DNA of 56,460 nucleotides from Clostridia bacterium (lineage in GTDB: Bacteria; Bacillota; Clostridia; Peptostreptococcales; Anaerovoracaceae). The stretch is from the NCBI GenBank assembly GCA_900766045.1, contig CAAFTW010000048.1, forward strand, positions 1 through 56,460, in the 5' to 3' direction. The translations under genes were made by a program, and so were the position numbers. The notes beneath the pieces were generated by a model. The model saw nothing but the letters and a program-made list of their open reading frames with translations, ran no database searches and was not told where the DNA came from. Each line of letters starts with the position of its first letter. Position 1 is the first letter of the stretch. Below, one piece after another: positions 7,636 through 15,888 of this stretch.

Positions 7636-8829
7636 CTATTTACTTCTTACAACCATTCTGTTGACAATCTCATGCGCTACTTCCTGCTTGCTCATCAGAG
7701 GAAGCTCTTCCGCGCCGTCCTCCGTAATCAGCGTAACCAGATTGGTCGCCGTTCCAAAGCCCGCGCCCGCGTCTCTTAAATTGTTTGCGGCGATCATGTC
7801 AGCGTTTTTCTTTTTCAGTTTCTTTGTGGAGTTTTCCACCAGATTCTGCGTTTCCATAGAAAATCCCAGCAGGAACTGCCCCTGCTTCTTATGCTCTCCA
7901 AGATACTGCAGAATATCCTGCGTCCTCTTCAGCGGAATACGCAGATCATCATCATGTTTTTTGATTTTCTGATCGCTGACCGAAGCCGGAGTATAATCCG
8001 CAACCGCTGCTGCCATCATAATGGCATCCATCCGGTCTGCGCATCCCGTGACCGCGTTAAACATGTCCTCTGCACTCTTCACATCGATGATCTTGCAGAA
8101 GTCAGGTGCCTCAGCCGTTGCAGACGCCCGTACCAACGTCACATCCGCCCCCCGAAGCATGCATTCCTTCGCCAGGGCAAAACCCATTTTCCCTGTAGAA
8201 TGGTTCGTGATATAGCGTACCGGATCCATCGATTCCTGCGTTGCACCCGCCGTTACCAGAATATGCTTTCCATCAAGATCATGCGGATAAGCAAGTTCTC
8301 TTTCCATGTACCGGTAGAGCTCCTCCGGTTCCGGCATCTTTCCCTTTCCCGTATCTCCGCAGGCCAGGAGTCCCTCCGCCGGTTCAATGATCTGGATCCC
8401 GTATTTTTTCAGCTTCTTCAGGTTATCCTGCGTTACCGGATTCAGATACATCTGGGTATTCATCGCCGGAACCACCATTTTAGGACAGTTACTTGCCAGG
8501 AAGGTTGTCGTCAGCATGTCATCAGCCAGCCCGTTCGCCGCCTTGGCGATTACATTTGCCGTCGCCGGTGCAATCATGAACAGATCCGCCAGTTTCGCCA
8601 GTGAAACATGCTCCACCTCGAACTGCCGGTTCTTATCAAACGTGTCCACCACACACCGCTGTCCGCTCAAAGTCTCAAAAACCAGCGGACTGATAAACTC
8701 CGTCGCATTCTCCGTCATGATCACGTGGACCTCCACACCAGCCTTATGCAGCCGGCTGACCAGAGAAGCCGTCTTATACGCGGCGATTCCCCCGCTGACC
8801 CCGATCAAAACCTTTTTATCCTCAAACAT
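7636..8829 (-). CDS. coaBC: Bifunctional phosphopantothenoylcysteine decarboxylase/synthetase
   Basis: Catalyses two steps of coenzyme A synthesis: ligation of cysteine to phosphopantothenate (CoaB) and decarboxylation to phosphopantetheine (CoaC). The N-terminal FMN domain shows GGIAAYK, APATANVIAK, PAMN and the ACGD loop whose cysteine is catalytic. The CoaB half has GATQE, DPVRYITNHSTGKMG and AAVADY. At 397 residues it has the normal full length. The start follows AGGAGGAAACGACT. It stands alone between terminators, with no other CoA gene nearby. Confidence 0.95.
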   Translation of the reverse strand: MFEDKKVLIGVSGGIAAYKTASLVSRLHKAGVEVHVIMTENATEFISPLVFETLSGQRCVVDTFDKNRQFEVEHVSLAKLADLFMIAPATANVIAKAANGLADDMLTTTFLASNCPKMVVPAMNTQMYLNPVTQDNLKKLKKYGIQIIEPAEGLLACGDTGKGKMPEPEELYRYMERELAYPHDLDGKHILVTAGATQESMDPVRYITNHSTGKMGFALAKECMLRGADVTLVRASATAEAPDFCKIIDVKSAEDMFNAVTGCADRMDAIMMAAAVADYTPASVSDQKIKKHDDDLRIPLKRTQDILQYLGEHKKQGQFLLGFSMETQNLVENSTKKLKKKNADMIAANNLRDAGAGFGTATNLVTLITEDGAEELPLMSKQEVAHEIVNRMVVRSK

Positions 8830-9077
8830 AGTCGTTTCCTCCTGTCGTAATCTCTAGCCCTTATTGTACCATCACCCTGCACTTGTTGCTCGTTAAAATT
8901 ATAACGCGCTTCAGGCTTTATGGGAAACATTTTCTTATCACAGGCCATCTCGCTTTTCATGACCATTATTGCCACACAATATTTACACCGAAGACCATCA
9001 AAGCATTGCAGCTGGATTTCTGCTGGCAGTTCTGGGCTGCTCACTCCACGCACTATGCACACTGCCCTTCAATATAT

Positions 9078-9860
9078 CTACTGCAGCAGTACCGCGTCAA
9101 TATATGCATCAATCAGCCTCGCATTAATCCCGCCATCCTCTTGATCATAGGTGACGATAAGGTTTTTCCAGGGAACTATGCCATTCCGTTCATAAACAGC
9201 GAGTTTTCTCTTATGGCCTTCGATCTTTTTCTGGTCGGTGACCATTCCACAGTGTTCCCAGTAGATCAGACGCCCGTCGCTGTTTCTCATGATCGTGAAA
9301 TCCGGATGAAACGTAATCCCTTCCAGAACCAGTTCTGCCTCATATTTATAATGAATATGATGCTGATACAGATGATCCCGGATAATTACTTCATTTTTAG
9401 ATCGGCAGCTTCCTCCATCGGCAGAGCGATGGATCAGACCGTCTGCATAATAGTTCTCAGGCTGCCGGTAGCCAGCGGCCCACTTTTCCGCTGACCAGGT
9501 GAAATTGAAATACTCATCCGGAAGTTCCGGGTAAGAGTCGCGGATTCTTCTGTAGACTTCATTCACAGGACGGTAGCGCGCCAGAAAGCGGTCGGCGGCA
9601 GCGATATTCTGGCGGACGACGGGTTTCAGATGCCGATAATATTTCTTTTTCAGGTAGGCACGGATGAGCCTGGGGTTGTGGTTGATGACCCGGACTCTGC
9701 TCTTTCCATCTTCTCTGATTCTTGAACAAAAGTATGTAGCCTTTTTCCAAACCCGTGTCTCCATACTCCCTTTCGGATGGTTGTCTTCCGCTAGAGAAAG
9801 CTTCTGCGACATCGATATCATCTCAGATCTCATTTGAGCTACTTCTTCTCTCAGATCCAT
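9078..9860 (-). CDS. PD-(D/E)XK nuclease-like protein, unknown role
   Basis: A 260-residue protein. The first 30 residues look like a coiled coil (LREEVAQMRSEM). The C-terminal half has the layout of a PD-(D/E)XK nuclease: SKNE (a conserved acidic position), a YEAEL strand, HPDFTI, then IYWEHCG. The catalytic triad would be E, D of HPDF and E of WEH; a canonical final lysine is not obvious. The start follows TAGGAGGGAGAT. There is no methyltransferase, helicase or phage gene next to it, so restriction or phage functions are unsupported. The nuclease assignment is by motif only. Confidence 0.6.
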   Translation of the reverse strand: MDLREEVAQMRSEMISMSQKLSLAEDNHPKGSMETRVWKKATYFCSRIREDGKSRVRVINHNPRLIRAYLKKKYYRHLKPVVRQNIAAADRFLARYRPVNEVYRRIRDSYPELPDEYFNFTWSAEKWAAGYRQPENYYADGLIHRSADGGSCRSKNEVIIRDHLYQHHIHYKYEAELVLEGITFHPDFTIMRNSDGRLIYWEHCGMVTDQKKIEGHKRKLAVYERNGIVPWKNLIVTYDQEDGGINARLIDAYIDAVLLQ

Positions 9861-11035
9861 ATCTCCCTCCTATTCCACATTATGCCTGAGTATTCTTCTT
9901 AAATATCCTGCATGATCAGGCAGCATCGAATCAACCAACATTTTTCGACATATTTCTACAGACAATAAACAATGAATCCAAGAGCATCCCAGTCTGATCT
10001 GTCGTTTCTATTCCTATATCTGCATTAATTATTATGACGTTGTCATATATTGAACTACATTTCTAAATAATTACTTCCGTTCTTACGGCCCTGCTTTTTG
10101 CTGCATTATATTCGACTGAAAGGTCGGATACATGCATATACATTCATGTATATGCATGTATTTTGAATTCATTGGAGATAGCATTTTTTTGTTTAGGCAC
10201 AATCGCGATTATTTTATTAGTGTCCCAAAAGCACATTCACTTATATCATTCGATCCGAACGGATAATATCCGATAATCTGTTAGATGGCCTATTTTCTAT
10301 CTATCCCCATCACCGCTCGGATACACAAACTGCCTTCCCAGACATGTACCTCCGCTGTATTTTCGAGAAATCTTAAAATCTGATCCTCTGAACGTTTCCA
10401 GAGGTGTAAAACTCATACATACATAATTATTCGTTTGGGATATTGACCTTAAAAATCCCATATATCCGAAAATTGCAGATTTTCATCACACTTCCATCAC
10501 ATTACTCAATTTTTCTTTGACCGACTGACTGACGGTCTGCTGATTTTAGCAAGGTAATTATTTTCTTTGCTCTCTGCCTATAAACATTGCCGGAACAACT
10601 TCCCGAAAACTGCCGCTACACCTTTACGATCAACTCACAGATATCACAGGTATACTGTATACCTCAATCCCATCCATCCCAGTCACACACCCCGGCCTTA
10701 TCCCTGCTCCTTACAGCTTCCAGGCAGGCCCCTCCGGTATCCGAATACAATCAGCCCGGGCAGCCTCGTCTCACAGTCCTGACCGGGCGCACCGCTATTA
10801 CAATCCCGGCGGGACACTCTTTTCCCGGCCGCTCCCGCCGGCCACCGCTGACCAAGCCGGCAGGACGCATGTTCTCTGAGCATCTCTGCCAGCTCCTGCG
10901 AAGCGCCAATTCCGTACACAGTATACCTGGCACCCTTTTCCCTTTTCCCCTTTCATCCGGCTCCCTGCACGATTCAACTCTGTCCACTTCCCCGCGAAGC
11001 TGAACGCTCCTGCTGCAGCTCTCCAGCTTGCTCAC
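9861..11035. other. Gene-poor stretch of about 1.2 kb
   Basis: No ORF here has a convincing ribosome site or a recognisable protein. The left half (to about 10560) is AT-rich and contains the perfect inverted repeat at 10129-10160. The right half is GC-rich, with overlapping open frames on both strands that look like chance. It also contains a 17-nt palindrome, aggtatactgtatacct, at 10648-10664. It may hold untranslated RNA or decayed genes. Confidence 0.6.
10129..10160. repeat. Perfect 15-bp inverted repeat
   Basis: The arms tacatgcatatacat and atgtatatgcatgta are separated by 2 bp and followed on the plus strand by TTTTG. It is far from any gene, so it is either an orphan terminator or a mobile-element remnant. 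Confidence 0.6.
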
Positions 11036-11040
11036 TAAAA

Positions 11041-11089
11041 AATCCCGACCCCGGGCAGTCTGTTTACCATTCTGCCCGGGATCGGGATT
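11041..11089 (-). terminator. Intrinsic terminator of infC-rpmI-rplT
   Basis: Eighteen-base arms with one mismatch (11041-11058 and 11072-11089) are followed on the minus strand by TTTTTT. It lies about 50 bp past the rplT stop. A strong terminator. Confidence 0.85.
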
Positions 11090-11138
11090 CTGTATTCAGC
11101 TTTTCTATATTACTCTGTGAAAGCCTGCACGCCTGTGC

Positions 11139-11498
11139 TTAGGCCTCCAGAGCCTTCTTTGCTGTGTCGCAGAGCTGTGTGAAGTCTGCTGCGTTGTTGA
11201 TTGCAATCTCGGAGAGCATCTTGCGGTTGATGTCGATGCCGCTCTTCTTCAGACCGTTGATCAGCTTGCTGTAGCTCAGACCGTTCATTCTTGCTGCAGC
11301 GTTGATTCTTGCGATCCACATTCTTCTGTAGTCTCTCTTCTTCTGCTTTCTTCCAACATAAGCGGAAGCCAGAGCTCTCATTACTGCAGGGTTAGCTGCT
11401 CTGTAGTTCTTGCTCTTCTGGCCGTAGAATCCTTTAGCCTGCTTCAGTACCTTCTTATGTCTCTTATGAGCATTTACGCCCTTCTTTACTCTTGCCAT
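11139..11498 (-). CDS. rplT: 50S ribosomal protein L20
   Basis: Structural protein of the large ribosomal subunit, needed early in 50S assembly by binding 23S rRNA. The 119 residues are of normal length and show the family hallmarks: MARVKKGVNAHKRHKK, QAKGFYG, RRMWIARINAA and GLSYS. It is the last gene of infC-rpmI-rplT and is followed by a strong terminator. In Firmicutes L20 represses its own operon by binding the infC leader, and a matching leader is present upstream. Confidence 0.97.
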   Translation of the reverse strand: MARVKKGVNAHKRHKKVLKQAKGFYGQKSKNYRAANPAVMRALASAYVGRKQKKRDYRRMWIARINAAARMNGLSYSKLINGLKKSGIDINRKMLSEIAINNAADFTQLCDTAKKALEA

Positions 11499-11524
11499 TA
11501 TTCTTACCTCCTGAATTTCTAGAA

Positions 11525-11719
11525 CTATTTACCCATGGATCTCAAGATTCTCTTCTCATCCGCGGTTGTAGCCATTGCGGACTGACGGAGATTTCTCTTT
11601 CTCTTTGCTGTCTTCTTAGTAAGAATATGACCCTTGTAAGCCTTATGTCTCTTCAGCTTGCCGTTTCCGGTAACCTTAAATCTCTTGCATGCGCCTCTGT
11701 GCGACTTCATCTTTGCCAT
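11525..11719 (-). CDS. rpmI: 50S ribosomal protein L35
   Basis: A small basic protein of the large ribosomal subunit. The 64 residues begin MAKMKSHRGACKRFKVTG and contain KRHKAYKGHILTKKT, both typical of L35. The ATG at 11719 follows GGAGGGAATATC; the longer open frame upstream overlaps infC and is not used. It lies 26 bp upstream of rplT and 31 bp downstream of infC. Confidence 0.96.
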   Translation of the reverse strand: MAKMKSHRGACKRFKVTGNGKLKRHKAYKGHILTKKTAKRKRNLRQSAMATTADEKRILRSMGK

Positions 11720-11750
11720 GATATTCCCTCCAATTCTTAGTACAGCAGCT

Positions 11751-12305
11751 TTACCTGGACTCTTCGTCCTTATGCTTGCCGCCGGATTTTTTCTCTGCTG
11801 GCTTCGGTGAAAGGAACATCGTGAGGCTCCTTCCTTCGAACTGCGGCTTCTTGTCCATAACGCCGTATTCACTGCAGGCTGCTGCGAATGAATTCATAAC
11901 GTCACGGCCCTTGTTTACGTAATCGCGCTCACGTCCGCGGAAGCGGAGGCTGACCTTTACCTTGTCTCCGTTCTTCAGGAACTTGCATGCAGTCTTGGCT
12001 TTTACGTCGACGTCATGCTCTTCGATAAACGTACTCAGCCGAATCTCCTTGATTTGGATGGTTCTCTGCTTTTTCTTTGCTTCCTTAGCGCGTTTCTGGA
12101 GTTCATAGCGGTACTTTCCATAGTCCAGAATCTTCGCTACAGGCGGATGCGCGTTTGGTGACATCAGTACCAGATCCAGCCCTCTCTGCTCAGCGAGTGC
12201 CAGTGCGTCACGCTTGCTCATAATTCCTGCCTGTGAACCGTCTGTATCAATTACTCGCAGTTCTTTGGCGCGAATGTCATTATTGATTCTAGTTTCCTGC
12301 TTAAT
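11751..12305 (-). CDS. infC: Translation initiation factor IF-3 (AUU start codon)
   Basis: IF-3 binds the 30S subunit and checks start codon-anticodon pairing. The first ATG in frame (12221) would remove 28 conserved residues. The true start is the ATT at 12303-12305, placed 8 nt after AAGGAGG (12314-12320), giving IKQETRINNDIRAKELRVID before the MSKRDAL segment. The protein is then 184 residues, the normal length. Non-AUG starts are a known feature of infC: IF-3 itself rejects them, which gives autoregulation. The N-domain, the lysine-rich linker (EAKKKQR) and the C-domain are all present. Confidence 0.95.
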   Translation of the reverse strand: MKQETRINNDIRAKELRVIDTDGSQAGIMSKRDALALAEQRGLDLVLMSPNAHPPVAKILDYGKYRYELQKRAKEAKKKQRTIQIKEIRLSTFIEEHDVDVKAKTACKFLKNGDKVKVSLRFRGRERDYVNKGRDVMNSFAAACSEYGVMDKKPQFEGRSLTMFLSPKPAEKKSGGKHKDEESR

Positions 12306-12472
12306 TTTATTTTCCTCCTTTTACATCAGAAAAGCGGGCACAGTAAAGTACCCGCCTTGAAAACACGCTAAAATGCCATCTTCGATCAATGAAAACCAGC
12401 AAACAACTGTGCCTGTTCTATCAGACTACAGCATCTGCAAGGTGAGAAGCGGATAACTTCTACTTGATTTAC
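12306..12472 (-). promoter_or_regulatory. Leader of infC operon, probable ribosomal protein L20 leader
   Basis: Between the predicted transcription start (about 12472) and infC lie about 165 nt of untranslated RNA. Near its 3' end is a hairpin (12334-12355) followed by TTTTCTG, resembling a leader terminator. Upstream is the conserved-looking block TTATCCGCTTCTCACCTT. In Firmicutes this position is occupied by the L20 leader, where L20 binding causes premature termination. The assignment rests on position and layout, not on a covariance-model match. Confidence 0.65.
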
Positions 12473-12478
12473 CGTTCT

Positions 12479-12507
12479 ATGCTATCACATGTTCCCGTTT
12501 CTGTCAA
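12479..12507 (-). promoter_or_regulatory. Promoter of infC-rpmI-rplT
   Basis: A perfect TTGACA (12502-12507) and TAGCAT (12479-12484) are separated by 17 bp on the minus strand. They are positioned to start the leader described above. Confidence 0.65.
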
Positions 12508-12612
12508 TGATTTACATTTAAAATTTCACCTTTCCCGGATAAGCGGGATGGGCGGCAGTTCGGCCCCATGCCTTCCCTGCGCAGTCCTGTACATCTGTTC
12601 GTCCGCGATCCA

Positions 12613-13272
12613 TTAATTAAAGAAGCGGAATACACCCTCTACTTTTCCCTGAATGCTGACATTCCGAACGATAATCGGGCTCATCGTGTCATTCTCCGGC
12701 TGCAGGCGGACATGTCCGTTCTCTTTATAGAAGGTCTTCACTGTAGCCTCACTTTCAAACCCGTCGATCATCGCAACGACAACATCCCCGTTCTCGGCAG
12801 TATTCTGCTTGCGCACCAGAATATAATCTCCGTCCATGATACCAATATTAATCATTGACGTTCCCTTCACACGGAGCATGAAGCAGGTCCCCGCCGCATA
12901 CTGCGCCGGAACCGGAAATGTTCCTTCTATATTCTCCTCTGCCGTGATCGGCATTCCCGCCGCAACACGTCCGACGATCGGAACGTTCACGACCGGTGGT
13001 TCTTCTACCTGGGATTCCTCCAGAACATCGCCCAGCACGCTGCTGACCCGATTCTGAACCAGCATCAGCGCCCGCGGCTTAGACGGATCTTTCTTCAGAA
13101 ATCCCTTCTCTACCAGACTGTTAATATCCTTATGCGCAGTAGAAGTGGATTTAATGTTCACGGCATGGCAGATTTCCCGCACGGTCGGCGGATAACCCTT
13201 TTCCATGATCTCCGCCTCCATAAATTCCAGGATTCTCTTTTCACGTTCTTTTAACTCGCTGTGCTTATCCAT
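12613..13272 (-). CDS. lexA: LexA repressor (SOS response)
   Basis: Represses DNA-damage genes and is inactivated by RecA-stimulated self-cleavage. The 219 residues carry a winged helix-turn-helix (PTVREICHAVNIKSTSTAHK, about 29-48), the Ala-Gly cleavage site in RVAAGM (A105-G106), catalytic S139 in GTSM and K179 in ATVK. The ATG at 13272 is chosen because GGAGG precedes it; the frame remains open for 26 further codons. A candidate LexA operator lies upstream, suggesting autoregulation. The 3' end faces the infC promoter on the same strand. Confidence 0.96.
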   Translation of the reverse strand: MDKHSELKEREKRILEFMEAEIMEKGYPPTVREICHAVNIKSTSTAHKDINSLVEKGFLKKDPSKPRALMLVQNRVSSVLGDVLEESQVEEPPVVNVPIVGRVAAGMPITAEENIEGTFPVPAQYAAGTCFMLRVKGTSMINIGIMDGDYILVRKQNTAENGDVVVAMIDGFESEATVKTFYKENGHVRLQPENDTMSPIIVRNVSIQGKVEGVFRFFN

Positions 13273-13332
13273 ACCTAACCTCCATCGGCACATTCTGCAG
13301 GCGTTTTCTATTGTTTTCATTCTATCATGACA

Positions 13333-13357
13333 CGAACAGATTGTAAACACTTGTTCG
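13333..13357. promoter_or_regulatory. Candidate LexA (SOS) operator
   Basis: Two CGAACA half-sites face each other (13333-13338 and, inverted, 13352-13357). The minus-strand reading CGAACAAGTGTTTAC approximates the Gram-positive box CGAACRNRYGTTYC. It lies 60-85 bp upstream of lexA and just left of the divergent permease promoter. Confidence 0.6.
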
Positions 13358-13368
13358 CAATTTTCTTC

Positions 13369-13398
13369 TTGACAATATCCAAGTCCCTGTCATATCAT
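13369..13398 (+). promoter_or_regulatory. Promoter of the uracil permease gene
   Basis: A perfect TTGACA (13369-13374) and TATCAT (13393-13398) with an 18-bp spacer. Transcription would start near 13405, giving a leader of about 245 nt before the permease ATG. Confidence 0.65.
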
Positions 13399-13516
13399 AG
13401 TTCTAACAATATCAACCGGCGCCGGAACTGAACTTCGGCTGCCAGGGGGCCGCCGCATACCGATTCAGGAACGGTGCATGAACATGCGGCACTGCATTGA
13501 TGTATTGAACTCAACC

Positions 13517-13553
13517 AGCCTGCTCTGGCGCCCTGCCAGGGAAGGCTTTTTTT
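13517..13553 (+). terminator. Leader terminator (attenuator) upstream of the permease gene
   Basis: The stem agcct/aggct (13517-13521, 13543-13547) plus inner ctggc/gccag is followed by seven Ts. It lies inside the leader, about 100 nt before the ATG, so it must be bypassed for expression. I could not find a clear PyrR-binding loop or purine aptamer, so the signal is unassigned. Confidence 0.65.
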
Positions 13554-13650
13554 GTGCCCGGATGCAGGCAGCGGCCGCACTGCGGGTATCCCCTTGCCGG
13601 GTTAATTTTTGTCCGGGCCGGAATTTATGCACTCATGAAAGGATCGTATT

Positions 13651-14985
13651 ATGACAAAAGAAAAAAAATCCAAGGGGAAACCTGTGGAAATCTACGACGC
13701 GCGCCAGCTCGGCAAGCCTAAAATGCTGGTCCTCGGCCTGCAGCACACCTTCGCGATGTTCGGCGCAACGGTCATGGTTCCGCTTCTGACCGGTCTGAAC
13801 GTCTCCACGACGCTGCTGTTCGCGGGGCTGGGAACACTTCTTTTCCATATTATTACTAAGGGAAAAGTTCCGGCCTTCTTAGGATCTTCCTTCGCCTTTC
13901 TCGGCGGATACGCCGCGGTCGCCCCGCTGCTGAAGAACGGCGCCCCGAATGAGAAAATGCTGCCCTATGCATGCGGAGGCGTCTTCTGCGCCGGTCTTCT
14001 CTACGTTGTGCTCGCCGCTTTTATGAAAGCCTTCGGTCCGCACCGCGTCATGCGCTATTTCCCACCGATTGTTACCGGTCCGATCATCATCTGTATTGGC
14101 CTTACTCTGGCGCCGAACGCCATCGCGAACTGCCGCACCAACTGGATCGTCGCGCTGGCGGCCCTTTTTACCATTATTTACTTCAATATCTGGGGTAAGG
14201 GAATGGCAAAAATCATCCCGATCATTCTGGGTGTCATCGTGTCCTATGCTGTCGCCTGCGCCCTCGGAGTGGTTGACATTTCCGCGATTACCAAAGAACG
14301 CTGGATCGCCGCTCCGCCGATCACCATGATGAAGTTCGACATTTCCGCAATTATCACAATCGTACCGCTGGCCCTGGCCACCATGATGGAGCATATCGGC
14401 GACATCACCGCGATCGGAGCCACCACGCACCGCAACTATATTGAAAATCCGGGACTTCACCGGACCCTGCTTGGCGACGGTCTCGCAACCTGCCTGGCTG
14501 CCGCATTCGGTGCTCCGGCCAATACAACCTACGGCGAGAACACGGGCGTGCTGGCGCTGACCGGAATTTACGATCCTAAAGTCATCGAAATCGCCGCATG
14601 TTTTGCGGTTATACTCGGATTCATCCCAAAAGTCGGATTCCTGATTCAGTCGATTCCTGCCGCAACCATCGGCGGAATCTCCCTGATTCTCTACGGAATG
14701 ATTTCCGCAGTCGGCGTCCGCAACATTGTGGAAAACCACGTCGACTTCACCAGAACCAGAAACACGATTATCGCCGCGCTGATCCTGGTATGCGGACTCG
14801 GATTCACGTTCGGCACAAAACAGGGCCTGACATTCCATGTCGCAGGATTTACAATTACATTGTCAGGACTGGCCATCGCCTCCCTGACTGGCATCATCGC
14901 AAACGCCGTTCTTCCTGGAAACGAATATTCCTTCCATGACGGAAAAGACGAAGATAAAGATAAATACGGCACATACAACGTATAA
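13651..14985 (+). CDS. uraA: Uracil/xanthine permease (NCS2 family, UraA-like)
   Basis: Proton-coupled nucleobase importer in the cytoplasmic membrane. The 444 residues form about 12-14 membrane segments and show family features: GLQHTFAMFGATVMVPLLTG near the N-terminus, the EHIGDITAIG block with the substrate-binding glutamate, and GENTGVLALTGIYD. AAAGGA precedes the ATG. Most similar NCS2 transporters of this kind carry uracil, but substrate cannot be fixed by eye. A terminator in the leader suggests control by transcription attenuation. Confidence 0.88.
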   Translation: MTKEKKSKGKPVEIYDARQLGKPKMLVLGLQHTFAMFGATVMVPLLTGLNVSTTLLFAGLGTLLFHIITKGKVPAFLGSSFAFLGGYAAVAPLLKNGAPNEKMLPYACGGVFCAGLLYVVLAAFMKAFGPHRVMRYFPPIVTGPIIICIGLTLAPNAIANCRTNWIVALAALFTIIYFNIWGKGMAKIIPIILGVIVSYAVACALGVVDISAITKERWIAAPPITMMKFDISAIITIVPLALATMMEHIGDITAIGATTHRNYIENPGLHRTLLGDGLATCLAAAFGAPANTTYGENTGVLALTGIYDPKVIEIAACFAVILGFIPKVGFLIQSIPAATIGGISLILYGMISAVGVRNIVENHVDFTRTRNTIIAALILVCGLGFTFGTKQGLTFHVAGFTITLSGLAIASLTGIIANAVLPGNEYSFHDGKDEDKDKYGTYNV

Positions 14986-15018
14986 ACCGATTTCACCAGC
15001 ACTTAAAGGGGGCAGATT

Positions 15019-15798
15019 ATGATTAAGGTCTTCAACGCAAAAGAAAAAAACGAATTTGCAGATCTTGCGGACACACCGGAAGTCAGGGAAGTGCGCGACA
15101 GCCGCGACTACGCAGTCAGCGTCGGAAAAAAAGCCTATCTGATCACCTTCCATTACATCAACCGCCGGCGTGTCACCCTTTACGCCGACCCCCAGCAGTG
15201 CTGTGTCATGACTGACTCCCTGCACCTGCGGAAAATCGCGGGAGAAATCGACGCATCTTCCGGAATCCAGGAAGCCAACATGTTCTTTCAGAGAATCTCA
15301 AAGAATGATATGTTCGACTTACAGAATCTGGAAAAAGAAGTCCAGGCTCTGGAAGACAAGCTGTTCGCGGAGAAAACGCCAAACCGCCGGGGCATCGATG
15401 AAATCCGTAACCTCCGCCGGGAAATTCTCCGCCGGAAACGCTACTACGAACTGATGGAATTCATCACCGACGAACTGATGGAGATGGACAGCGACTTCAG
15501 CTACATCAGCAAGAAATTTGACCGCCTCTACAAGGTCATCCTCCGAACCCAGGAATTTGCTGAGGAAGTCCGCGACGCCTACCAGTCCCAGGTCGACATC
15601 CAGCAGAACAACATCATGAAATTCCTGACCATCATCACGACCATGTTCATGCCGCTTCAGCTGATCACCGGCTGGTACGGAATGAACCTGAAAATGCCAG
15701 AAGTACACTGGCGTTTCGGCTACCCTTATGTCATTGGCCTGAGTATCGCCATCTGCCTGCTCATGTACTGGATCTGCAAACGGAATAAATGGTTTTAA
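15019..15798 (+). CDS. CorA-like divalent cation transporter, shortened N-terminus
   Basis: A 259-residue member of the CorA family. The C-terminus has two membrane helices linked by the YGMNLKMPE loop, which contains the signature G-M-N selectivity motif. A long helical, charged cytoplasmic stretch (about 100-200) would form the funnel. CorA is usually 310-370 residues; here the N-terminal alpha/beta domain is reduced. It starts 33 bp after the permease stop with AAGGGGGC ahead of the ATG, so the two are probably cotranscribed. Likely Mg2+ or another divalent cation; the link to uracil transport is not evident. Confidence 0.82.
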   Translation: MIKVFNAKEKNEFADLADTPEVREVRDSRDYAVSVGKKAYLITFHYINRRRVTLYADPQQCCVMTDSLHLRKIAGEIDASSGIQEANMFFQRISKNDMFDLQNLEKEVQALEDKLFAEKTPNRRGIDEIRNLRREILRRKRYYELMEFITDELMEMDSDFSYISKKFDRLYKVILRTQEFAEEVRDAYQSQVDIQQNNIMKFLTIITTMFMPLQLITGWYGMNLKMPEVHWRFGYPYVIGLSIAICLLMYWICKRNKWF

Positions 15799-15811
15799 CT
15801 TAGACAAAAAT

Positions 15812-15876
15812 TGCCCGCGCAAGGAGACATCTGGATGTATTCGGCATCCTGCTGTGATCCCTGCCGGGCATTTTTT
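15812..15876 (+). terminator. Terminator downstream of the corA-like gene
   Basis: Stem tgcccg/cgggca with a large structured loop, followed by TTTTTT. It lies between the convergent corA-like and acetyltransferase genes. Confidence 0.6.
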
Positions 15877-15888
15877 CTGCAGGCCTGC

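Noticed and set aside
8805..9062. 85-codon minus frame upstream of coaBC
   Set aside because: Overlaps the coaBC ribosome site and start region in another frame; no site of its own and no known family.
10567..11035. Overlapping frames on both strands (up to 138 codons)
   Set aside because: GC-rich DNA produces long chance frames. None has a ribosome site or family features, and they overlap each other.
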